A stretch of 43,334 nt of DNA, from positions 1-43,334 of the forward strand of contig JAJJLU010003635.1 of NCBI GenBank assembly GCA_023807065.1, read 5' to 3'. The notes beneath the pieces were generated by a model. It searched no databases. It was given only the letters and a program-made list of their open reading frames with translations, and had not been told where the DNA came from. The stretch comes from Isotricha intestinalis. Its lineage: Eukaryota; Ciliophora; Litostomatea; Vestibuliferida; Isotrichidae. Below are positions 1-8,302 of the stretch, piece after piece. The position numbers were made by a program, and so were the translations under genes. Numbering within the stretch: the first letter of the stretch is position 1; each line of letters opens with the position of its first letter.

Positions 1-1016
1 AAAATATCTAAATCTTTAATATAAACATCTCTTCCATTTAATTTAACACAAATACAATTATTTCTATATAATCTATTATAAAAATATCGATTTTCAGGAT
101 CTAAAAAATCTAAAACTCCATTTGCATAAGAAGAATGAGAAGCAGTATAAATAACTATAGTATAATGTTTAGAAACTTTTTTTATTACTTCTTCCCATTT
201 TGGTCTTATATTTATTGCTATTTTTGCCATTTTACCAGTTGGTGTTCTTATTGTTATAATATTATTTTGATAATTATTCTTTTTTAAATCTGTCACTGCA
301 TGAATTAATGTTTCATCTAAATCAAATACTGCTAATTTACGATGATTTCCTGGATTAAATATTTTTACTTTTTTTGGCTTTTTTATTTTATTTATATCAT
401 TCTCTTTTAATATTTTATGTATTTGTTCAAAACAATAATTCGTATAATCATAAAAATTTGATATTTCTATTGTATTTGTTAATGCTTTTGCTTCATCTTC
501 TAATGCTTCTACTACTTTTATTAATTGCTTTGATAATAATAATTCATTTGTTTTCATTTTTAATATTAATGAATGTCGTTTTCTATTTTTTATCTTTTCT
601 TTATTTTCCTCTCTTCTATTTGAAGAATTTTGAATTCTTTCTACTAAAAAATCAAAATTTTCTTCAAATAATGCTAATGAATTTTTATATTCTCTTTCTG
701 GACTTCGAGATATTGAATCCATTCTTTTTATTGGTAATTTTCTCAAATGTTTTTCTTCTGAGTTTATATTTATTATTTCATATTGTGGTAATTTTCCTGA
801 TAAATTTGTTTCTTTTTTCTTTTTTAAATTCTCTATTTCTTCTTTTAATTCTTCTTCTTCTTTGTTTTCTTTTTTTTTTTCTTCTTCTGTTTCTATTATA
901 TTTATACTTTGTTGATGAATTGGATTTGTTTGAGATGGAGTAAATATTAAATTATTCTTTTGAGGCTTTTTTGATGATAATATTCCCATTGCTCTATGCT
1001 TATCATTATATATCAT
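1..1016 (-). CDS. FCP1/SCP-like (NIF domain) HAD phosphatase, partial: 3' end beyond the window
   Basis: Reading the minus strand from the ATG at 1016 gives an uninterrupted frame of 338 codons that leaves the window at position 1, so the C-terminus is missing. About 225 charged, probably disordered residues with a Glu/Lys-rich stretch are followed by the start of a HAD phosphatase domain. The signature VFDLDETLIHA lies at about residues 227-237, and its DLDET supplies the nucleophilic and acid/base aspartates. Further on, IYTASHSSYANGVLDFLD and then FYNRLYRNNC match the order of FCP1/SCP/CTDSPL and Dullard-type domains. This family dephosphorylates Ser/Thr, for example in the RNA polymerase II CTD; the substrate here is unknown. 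The final part of the catalytic domain is outside the window. Confidence 0.85.
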   Translation of the reverse strand, partial: MIYNDKHRAMGILSSKKPQKNNLIFTPSQTNPIHQQSINIIETEEEKKKENKEEEELKEEIENLKKKKETNLSGKLPQYEIININSEEKHLRKLPIKRMDSISRSPEREYKNSLALFEENFDFLVERIQNSSNRREENKEKIKNRKRHSLILKMKTNELLLSKQLIKVVEALEDEAKALTNTIEISNFYDYTNYCFEQIHKILKENDINKIKKPKKVKIFNPGNHRKLAVFDLDETLIHAVTDLKKNNYQNNIITIRTPTGKMAKIAINIRPKWEEVIKKVSKHYTIVIYTASHSSYANGVLDFLDPENRYFYNRLYRNNCICVKLNGRDVYIKDLDI

Positions 1017-1345
1017 TTTTCTTTTTTCTATTATTTTTTTAAATTATATTGGATAAAAATTATATTTGAACTTTTTTTATCTTTTATTAAAACTGTTTTT
1101 CTATTTTTTTATTATAGAAAAATATGATTTTAATTATAAATGTTAATTAAACAAAATCATTACAAAGAAAAAAAATAAATTATTTTTGAAAAAAAATAAT
1201 ATATGAACATAATGCTTATATAAAGGTAATTATTAATAAAATAATATTTATTTATAATTTCATATTATAAATAGAATTGTTATTAAAATCTTTTTATTTA
1301 CAAATAATAAATAAATGAATATGAGTAATTTCAAAAATAATAATA
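1017..1345. other. intergenic spacer, nothing recognised
   Basis: 329 nt of A/T-rich sequence between the phosphatase start and the IQ-protein stop, both on the minus strand. It must hold the phosphatase promoter and the 3' end of the IQ gene. I see no RNA gene, repeat or extended frame. Confidence 0.6.
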
Positions 1346-2376
1346 TTATTTATTTATATTATTCATTGATTTTGAATAATATTTTGAATTAGAAGAACTA
1401 TTAATTTTTTTTGGATGTGGTTTTGGAATATTTAGAATTTTAGGAGTATTAAATTTACCAATTTCAGAAAAAGGATAATTTAAAATTTTTTTTCCTTCAT
1501 TAATACAACTTATTAATTCTGTAATTTTTTTTTTTTTATTATTTTCTTTATTCTTTAATAAATTTTTAATATTATCTAAATTGTTTTTTCTATATATAAA
1601 TCCTCTATAAATAGTTTGAATTAAAATTATACAACTTAAAGTTCTCCACCATCTTTGAATAAATATAATTTTCTTTAAATTTTTTGTTGTTAAAATACTA
1701 TTAGTTTCTTTTTTAATTTCTTTCTGAATTTTTTTTGAAAATTTTTCATTTGTTTTATATTTAATTCTCCTATTTTTATCTAAAGAAGAATTTCTTTTTT
1801 TTAAAGAAATTCCTTTATTATTTTCTTTATAATTATTAATATTAAAATTTTTAGGAGAAATATTATCATCAATATTATGAGAAATATTAATATTACTATT
1901 TTCACAAGTATTAATTAAAAATTTAGAAGAACTATTTTTTAAAGAATTACCATTTAAAATTTTAATATTATTTTTTATTCTTTTATGATTAATTCCACTT
2001 TTTGGAGTTTGACTTAAAATTAAAGGATTAATATTATTATTATCTTTTATTATTGGTTTTATTATATTCATTGATTTATTTTCTATTAAAATTCCATTTT
2101 TTTTATTTGATATTTTGTTAAAATTTTGAGATATTGGATTAAATGTTTTTTTATTTTGTTTTATTTTATTTTTAATTCTATTTGATACTGAACTTGGCTG
2201 TTTAAATATTTTTTCTAAATCTTTTCTTTCTTCATTTACTTTTGAAAATAATGATATACTTCTTAAATGTTGCTTCTAATTTTTTTCATTTTTAAAAATT
2301 ATTATTTATATTTTACACTTTGTAAAATTGGAGTATCAAAATGAAGATTTGATTTCTTTTTCCATGCTAAATACAT
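1346..2376 (-). CDS. IQ-motif protein, two exons
   Basis: Exons are 2376..2317 and 2275..1346 on the minus strand, giving 329 aa. The 41-nt intron (2276..2316) starts GTAAAATAT and ends ATTAG. Splicing joins a 20-codon first exon beginning MYLAWKKKSNLHFDT in phase with the long second exon; without it the frame has no good start. The protein is Lys/Asn/Ser-rich and mostly low-complexity. Near residues 225-255 it contains two adjacent IQ-like helices (FIQRWWRTLSCIILIQ and IQTIYRGFIYRKN), a pattern known to bind calmodulin or calmodulin-like light chains. No catalytic domain is visible, so calmodulin binding is the only function suggested. Its start lies 114 nt from the divergent SRP72 start. 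Confidence 0.7.
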
Positions 2377-2490
2377 TTAATAGTTATTATTATTTTTTTA
2401 TATTAATAAAAAATAAAATAATTAATTATTTAAACATTGGCAAAAAAAAAATAAATAAAAAATTTGATTAAATAAATTATTGAAAATCTA
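2377..2490. promoter_or_regulatory. shared divergent promoter region
   Basis: Only 114 nt separate the start codons of the minus-strand IQ protein and the plus-strand SRP72. Both promoters and 5' leaders must fit here. No specific element is recognised in the A/T-rich sequence. Confidence 0.4.
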
Positions 2491-4299
2491 ATGTCTGAAA
2501 AGGTAGATTTACAAAAAGCATATGCAGAATTAGAAGAAACAATAAAGAAAGGAGACCATAGTCAATGTTTAAATATATCAAATAAAATATTATCATCATA
2601 TGCAGAAGAAAAAGAAGCATTAAAATCAAAATATATTTCATTAATTAATTTAGGTAAATCAGATGAATTAATTTCATTTATTGAAGAAAAAAAATTAGTA
2701 GATTTAAATTTATTAGAATATGCTTATGCTTTATATGATACAAAACAATATCAAAAATCAATTGAAATTTTAAATAAAGATAAATCAAATTCTGAAACAA
2801 TTAAAATTTTATTCGCTCAAAATTATTATAAAATAGGAGAATATAAAAAATGTTATGATATATATAAAAATTTAATTGAAGAAAAAATAAAAAAAGAAGA
2901 ACTTGAAAATGAAAATGATTTATTTTCTAATTTTTTAGCTTCTTATTCTTTAAGTAATAATAAAGATGAAGTTTTTTTAAAATCTTTACAAAAATATATT
3001 TCTTCTTGGGAAAGTTATTATAATTTTGCAGTTATTTATTTAAAAAGTGGAAATTATGAAAATTGTTTTGAAATATTAAAAAGAATAAAAAGTGAATATC
3101 CAAATTTAGATGATGAATTTAATCAATTAAAAAATATGATATTAAATTTTTATATTATTCAAAATGCTTTAGATGGTTTTGAAATAAATAAATATACTAA
3201 TATTAATAATGAATATGAGAATTTTTTTAAAAAAGCAAATAATAAAAATTCAGAAATACAACAAATGATTCCTATATTTTATAATAATTTATTAAATTTT
3301 AGAAAAGATAAAGATTCAAATACAGATACAATAAAAAAATTAGATTTATTTATAAAAAATGAAAAGAATAATCTTCTTCTTTTAGAAAAAGATATATTAA
3401 ATAAGAATAAAATAAATTTTTTAATTAGAGGAAATAGACTTCAAGAAGCAGAAGAAATAATAAATTCAATATTAAAAAATGATGATCCTGATTATTATAT
3501 TTATAAATCATATTTATATTATAAGACTGAGAAAGAAAAAGAAAAAGCAATTGAAAAAATATTTTCAGATAATATTTTAAATAAACATCCTGAACCTCAA
3601 TTAATGGGAATTCAACTTATGTTATCTTCATTAAATAATAAATCAATTGAATCTTTTCATAATAGATTAATGCAATTTATAAAAGAATTTAAACAATTTT
3701 GTTTTAACTCAAATTTCATTTCTTTTTTTATTGGTTTTTACTCTGTAAAAAAGCAATTTGATTATTTAAAAGAATTTATAAGAGAATTTGAAAATATAGA
3801 AGAAATAAATGAGAAAATAAAAAATAAGCAAAGTTTCAAAAATATAATAATAAAAATAGCAAATGCATTATATCAATCAAAAGATTATGAAAAAAGTGTA
3901 AAATTTTATCAATATTATTTAGATAAATTAGATAATAATGATAAAGATATAAAATCATTATTAATTCAATCATTATCACATATAAACTTAGATAAAAGTG
4001 AATTACTAAGAAGAGAAATAGATGAAATTGAAGTTGATTTATCAAATGAACATATAAGTTCTTTATTGGAAAATTTATTTAATAGAAATAAAAGAAATGA
4101 TAAAATTAATAAAGTTAAAAAAAAAAGACATAGGAAAAAAAGATTTCCTAAAAATTTCGATCCTTTAAATCCAGGACCAATGCCTGATCCTGAAAGATGG
4201 CTTCCAAGAATGCAAAAGAAAAAATATAGAAATAAAAATAAATTAGCACATCAAGGTGCTGTGACTGATAATAATACTACCAATCAAAATTTTAAATAA
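2491..4299 (+). CDS. SRP72: signal recognition particle subunit SRP72
   Basis: 602 aa in one exon. The first roughly 540 residues are helical with TPR-like repeats, for example ALYDTKQYQKSIEIL and NYYKIGEYKKCYDIYKNL. SRP72 uses such repeats to hold SRP68. The C-terminal tail is diagnostic: a basic cluster (KKKRHRKKRFPKNFD, about residues 545-560) followed by a GPMPDPERWLPRMQKKKYR stretch, the conserved SRP72 RNA-binding region with its PDPERWLP core. In the cytosolic SRP this subunit contacts the 7S RNA and helps ER targeting of secretory proteins. Length is slightly below the animal protein (about 670 aa). It stops with TAA. The start is the first ATG after an A/T-rich leader and fits the TPR register. 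Confidence 0.93.
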   Translation: MSEKVDLQKAYAELEETIKKGDHSQCLNISNKILSSYAEEKEALKSKYISLINLGKSDELISFIEEKKLVDLNLLEYAYALYDTKQYQKSIEILNKDKSNSETIKILFAQNYYKIGEYKKCYDIYKNLIEEKIKKEELENENDLFSNFLASYSLSNNKDEVFLKSLQKYISSWESYYNFAVIYLKSGNYENCFEILKRIKSEYPNLDDEFNQLKNMILNFYIIQNALDGFEINKYTNINNEYENFFKKANNKNSEIQQMIPIFYNNLLNFRKDKDSNTDTIKKLDLFIKNEKNNLLLLEKDILNKNKINFLIRGNRLQEAEEIINSILKNDDPDYYIYKSYLYYKTEKEKEKAIEKIFSDNILNKHPEPQLMGIQLMLSSLNNKSIESFHNRLMQFIKEFKQFCFNSNFISFFIGFYSVKKQFDYLKEFIREFENIEEINEKIKNKQSFKNIIIKIANALYQSKDYEKSVKFYQYYLDKLDNNDKDIKSLLIQSLSHINLDKSELLRREIDEIEVDLSNEHISSLLENLFNRNKRNDKINKVKKKRHRKKRFPKNFDPLNPGPMPDPERWLPRMQKKKYRNKNKLAHQGAVTDNNTTNQNFK

Positions 4300-4846
4300 T
4301 ATTTAAATTACTTTTTTTTTTTGGTTAAATATTATTAATGAATTAAATTGAAGAATGTCTTCTCTTTATTTTGCTTTAAAAAGTAATAAACCTATGAAAT
4401 AATAAATAATTAGAAGAATATGTTAAAGAGAATGGATAATGTTTTGGAACAAATAAATTTAAATGATTAAGATGATAATGAAAGCAAAAAATTAATTATA
4501 ATGAATATTTAACTGAAGAAAAAAATATTATTGTATTTTCTGTAAGAACTAACAAAAGATCCTTCTGAAAATTATTGAATAGATTTTATTATTGAATAAG
4601 ACATTTAAATTTAATTTTTTTTATTGTTTTTATTATTTTATTAATTATATCTTAGTAAAATCTAGTTTTATTAGTTATGAATTTTTTTTTATAAGTGAAA
4701 ATAAAAATTTGAAACATATAATAATTATATTTAAACTAAAAAAAATAATTTAATTATAAATCAATAAAAAAAAATAAATAAAAAATAATAAAAATTCAAA
4801 AGAAAATAAAGTATTCTCCATTTAAAAATAAATATAATATAAAAAA
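4300..4846. other. intergenic region with a possible gene relic
   Basis: 547 nt between SRP72 and Rpt3. A plus-strand frame at 4342..4578 reads like protein but is broken by five TAA and one TAG before ending at a TGA. The stretch GTAATAAACC...AATTAG (4383..4413) resembles one of this window's 31-nt introns, but splicing it does not restore a long frame. The rest (about 4600-4846) is A/T-rich leader for Rpt3 with nothing recognisable. Confidence 0.4.
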
Positions 4847-6049
4847 ATGAGTCAAATGGAAATTGATATTCCAGAAACTCCAGAAAAACAAATATCAGAG
4901 GAAAATGAAGTATACTCGAAATACAAATCTCTTCAAAAAGAATTAGAATTATTAAACATCCAAGAAAACTACATAAAAGATGAGACAATGAATTTGAAAG
5001 TTCAATATTCTCGTGCAAAGCAAGAAATAAAAACAATATTAGGAACTCCATTAATGATAGGTCAATTTACAGAAATGATAGATGAGAATTATGGTTTAGT
5101 AGGAAGTTCAACAGGATCATCATATTGTGTGAGAGTACTTTCTACAATTAATAGAGAAGATTTAAAAACTGGTGCTAGTGTGGCAATGCATAAAACATCT
5201 CATTCAGTTGTTGATATCCTTCCTCCAGAAGCAGATTCTACTATTCAAATGACTAAAGTGACTGAAAAACCTGATGTGACTTATCAAGATATTGGTGGTT
5301 TAGATGTACAGAAACAAGAAATTAGAGAAGCTGTTGAATTACCATTAACACATCCTGAACTCTATCAACAAATTGGTATTGATCCACCACGTGGAGTCCT
5401 CCTCTATGGTCCACCAGGAACAGGAAAGACAATGTTAGCAAAGGCAGTAGCAAATCATACAACAGCAGCATTCATTCGTGTATGTGGAAGTGAATTTGTT
5501 CAAAAGTATTTAGGTGAAGGTCCAAAAATGGTAAGAGATATATTTAGATTAGCAAAAGAGAATGCTCCAAGTATAGTATTTATAGATGAAATAGATTCAA
5601 TAGCAACAAAAAGATATGATAGTCAAACAGGTGCTGATAGAGAAGTACAAAGAATTTTAGTTGAGTTACTTACTCAAATGGATGGTTTTGATCAAAATAC
5701 TAATGTAAAAGTGATTATGGCTACTAATAGACAAGATACTCTTGATCCTGCTTTACTAAGACCTGGGAGATTAGATAGAAAAATTGAATTTCCTCATCCT
5801 GATAGAAGACAAAAAAGATTAATTTTCCAAGTCATCACTAATAAAATGAATTTAAGTGAAGATGTTGATTTGGAAGAATATATTAATAGACCTGAAAAAA
5901 TATCAGCTGCTGATATTGCAAGTATTTGCCAAGAAGCTGGACTACTCGCTGTTAGGAAAAATAGATATGTTGTTGTTCCAAAGGATTTTGAAAAAGCTTA
6001 TAAAAATGTTATTAGGAAAAGAGAAAAAGATTTTGCTTTTTATAATTAA
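4847..6049 (+). CDS. RPT3: 26S proteasome regulatory ATPase Rpt3 (PSMC4)
   Basis: 400 aa, intronless. An N-terminal coiled coil (about 20-65) and OB-fold region (about 65-130) precede an AAA+ domain. Walker A is GPPGTGKT (about 187-194), Walker B is IVFIDEID (about 243-250), and the arginine-finger region is [14 protein letters not shown]. The [20 protein letters not shown] and [18 protein letters not shown] stretches and the C-terminus ending EKDFAFYN are those of Rpt3 rather than Rpt1, 2, 4, 5 or 6. Rpt3 sits in the hexameric ATPase ring of the 19S particle and unfolds and threads ubiquitylated substrates into the 20S core. The family C-terminus falls directly before the TAA, which shows that TAA is a real stop. 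Codon use is richer in G/C than in the neighbours, as expected of a highly expressed gene. Confidence 0.97.
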   Translation: MSQMEIDIPETPEKQISEENEVYSKYKSLQKELELLNIQENYIKDETMNLKVQYSRAKQEIKTILGTPLMIGQFTEMIDENYGLVGSSTGSSYCVRVLSTINREDLKTGASVAMHKTSHSVVDILPPEADSTIQMTKVTEKPDVTYQDIGGLDVQKQEIREAVELPLTHPELYQQIGIDPPRGVLLYGPPGTGKTMLAKAVANHTTAAFIRVCGSEFVQKYLGEGPKMVRDIFRLAKENAPSIVFIDEIDSIATKRYDSQTGADREVQRILVELLTQMDGFDQNTNVKVIMATNRQDTLDPALLRPGRLDRKIEFPHPDRRQKRLIFQVITNKMNLSEDVDLEEYINRPEKISAADIASICQEAGLLAVRKNRYVVVPKDFEKAYKNVIRKREKDFAFYN

Positions 6050-6292
6050 TAAATTATGTTTATTCATTTTTTTTCTAATTTTAAAAATAATTTATTTAAA
6101 TGAAAAGAAATAAAAGAAAAAAAAAAGAATGCAAAATTGAAAAATAATATTCATTTTAAGAATATTTTTCTTATCTCAAATAAAATTAAAATAAATATTT
6201 TGATAAATGGTAATAGGATTAGGAAATTATATTAAATGAATATTTAATGACAGGAACAAAATTTTTTTTATACATTATGTTGTTTTATAGGA

Positions 6293-6499
6293 ATGAAAGA
6301 ATTAAAATTAAAAGAAAGAACAAGAGCAATAAGAGGTTTTCAATCATTAAAAACAGAAATTGTAAATTTAATTTTTGTTATCTTTATGGTGGATAGTATA
6401 TATATTTATTATCAAAAAATTGAAGATGAAAATAAAAATAATTATAAACTACAAATTGAAATGAGTGATTTAAAAGGAAGAATAGTTCAAAATTATTAA
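6293..6499 (+). CDS. doubtful small ORF (68 aa)
   Basis: An open frame with a basic N-terminus (MKELKLKERTRAIRGFQSLK), one hydrophobic stretch (about residues 24-42) and a charged C-terminus. I recognise no family. TTTTATAG just before the ATG looks like an intron acceptor, so this could be the last exon of a gene I cannot reconstruct, or a relic, since other frames here also read partly like protein. Transcript data would decide. Confidence 0.25.
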   Translation: MKELKLKERTRAIRGFQSLKTEIVNLIFVIFMVDSIYIYYQKIEDENKNNYKLQIEMSDLKGRIVQNY

Positions 6500-6952
6500 A
6501 GTTTTGTTTATTTTTTAAATAATTCAAAGATTGTTTTATTTCATAAAATATATAAATGTATTTTTTAATTGTTTTAAATCATTATTTATAAGATATCCAA
6601 TGATTTAAAACTGATTTGATATATTTTTATTTTCTCTTATTTTATAGTTCTAATTCATCAAATAACTTTATCTTTTCTTTATTTATTAGAATGTTAAATA
6701 TTTTCATAAATTGAACTACCTATATAATCTTTCTCTTATTTGTATATCAGGAATTATGATAAAATAATAAATTTATTATAAATGAATAAAAAGAATCATA
6801 AATTAAATATAAATACATTCAATCTTATTTTATCAATTCTTCTTTTTATAATATAATGATTCTTTTAGGCTTTTTTTTAATAAAAGTAGTTTAATTGTTG
6901 AATATATTGACTTTGTTTAAAATTAATTTTTAAAATTTTTTAATTATTTAAT
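6500..6952. other. intergenic region with inverted repeats
   Basis: 453 nt without a credible gene. It holds a perfect 13-bp inverted repeat (6571-6583 with 6599-6611, 15-nt loop) and two further interleaved complementary pairs (6751-6765 with 6826-6839; 6789-6799 with 6856-6866). Such short pairs are common by chance at this A/T content. The final 100 nt lead into the gene at 6953. Confidence 0.4.
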
Positions 6953-7315
6953 ATGAAAAAAAACAAAAAGGATAATTCATTTACTTTATTTTCTGAAAAT
7001 TTAAGTCAATCAAATTCAGAAGATAATAACTTAAGTATATTAAAAAATAATAAGATAATAAATAAAAAAAAAGAAAAAAGGAAAGTAAAAAAAAATTTTT
7101 ATGTTAAAATATCATGGAAAGAATTAATAGAAAATTATGAAATATTAAAAATTAGAAGTGGAGTAATTCATAAAAGAAATATTCAATTTGATATAGAAGT
7201 GAAAAATATAAATAATGATAAAATAAAATTAATTAAAATGGATAATGAAAAATTAAAAATTATTGCTCCTACTTTATTATGTGATTATTATGAAAGTCGT
7301 CTTCATTTTTCATAG
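6953..7315 (+). CDS. small chromoshadow-like protein (HP1-type C-terminal half)
   Basis: 120 aa. The first 50 residues are Lys/Asn/Ser-rich and disordered, and they include a basic run (KKKEKRKVKKNF) suited to nuclear import. Residues about 55-120 follow the pattern of a chromoshadow domain: a Trp-led first helix/strand, strands around SGVIHKRNIQFDIEV, and the ending APTLLCDYYESRLHF. That ending parallels the CPQ-x-VI-x-FYEERL end of HP1 chromoshadow domains. In HP1 this domain dimerises and recruits PxVxL-motif partners in heterochromatin. No chromodomain is present upstream, so the protein would dimerise but not read H3K9 methylation itself. The match is judged by eye from the C-terminal motif and length. 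It stops with TAG. Confidence 0.5.
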   Translation: MKKNKKDNSFTLFSENLSQSNSEDNNLSILKNNKIINKKKEKRKVKKNFYVKISWKELIENYEILKIRSGVIHKRNIQFDIEVKNINNDKIKLIKMDNEKLKIIAPTLLCDYYESRLHFS

Positions 7316-8302
7316 ATTTTAATTTAAATTACATTAATATTTTATTCTAATTCTAATTTCATAATATTTTAAAAAAAATATATTAAATTCATATGAAGAA
7401 TCATAATTATATTTTTTTTTATTGTTTAATGATTTGTGGAATTTAATGATATAATTTTTGAAAAGAAGTTAAAACTGAATTTTTAGGAATTTTATTCTTT
7501 TTGTTTATTTGAAATATAAACATTTATAATTCAAATATTATTATTTTTTCTGCTGTTTTGATTTCAAAATATTTTTTTATCAAAGCAAAAATTATCTTGA
7601 GATAAATTGATTAAATAAAATATAATGATAATAAGAAAAACAATTTAGTTTCTTCTTTGATAACATTATATTATAAAGAATATAAAAGATATAATTCACT
7701 TTTTCGTAATTAAATATTAATAATTTTTCAATTTTAGTTTTTATAATTTGTTTCTTTTTATCATTTAATTTTTTATTTAAAAAAAATCTAAATTCATTTT
7801 ATGGGTGAAGTCAAAGTTGAAGGAATTAAATTTTAAATCATTTTTTCATTCAATAATGTCAGAAATATAAATAAAAATGAAGAACTTTTTGATGATAAAT
7901 ATATTTCTGATATTGGAATAAATAATGGTTTGTTGGGTTTTTTTTTAGTAATTTTTCAGAATAAAATGTTTCTCATTGTAAATATAAAATATATAATAAT
8001 TTAAGTTTATATTACAAAAAAATATCTCATTGATAATAAATGAAAAATATTATAATTAAAGTTTATAATTAGCAAAATATTATTATAATGAAACTTAAAT
8101 TTTATTAATGTTGAAGAAGACAATTATCCTTTTTTAATTTAAGAAAATAATCATTGTAAAAATATTTAACTTAAATGATAAATTATTAGAAATTAAAATC
8201 AAATCTAATAGTTATAGGATTATTTATTAAATAAAAAATCTATTTTAAATAATCAATAAATATAAATTGATTTTCATTTTTATGGAATAAAAAGAAAAAA
8301 AA
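7316..8302. other. long gene-poor region with possible relics
   Basis: About 990 nt, the longest stretch here with no supported gene. A plus frame starting at the ATG at 7801 runs about 50 codons with a single internal TAA (at 7834) and includes a protein-like KNEELFDDKYISDIG. Around 8110-8160 another short protein-like piece (NVEEDNYPFLI) is broken by TAA. I see no snRNA, rRNA or tRNA. The end of the region is the leader of the B-box/DUF285 gene. Confidence 0.4.

Noticed and set aside
374..943. 189-aa plus-strand hydrophobic frame
   Set aside because: It is the antisense shadow of the phosphatase gene; the minus strand has the HAD motif and an unbroken frame.
4383..4413. A 31-nt intron in a small gene starting at 4355
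   Set aside because: The ends fit, but the spliced frame stops after about 17 codons, so no gene is supported.
4561..4620. Ubiquitin-conjugating enzyme similarity of a LTKDPSENY piece
   Set aside because: It is too short, and no other E2 landmark (HPN, active-site Cys) is nearby.
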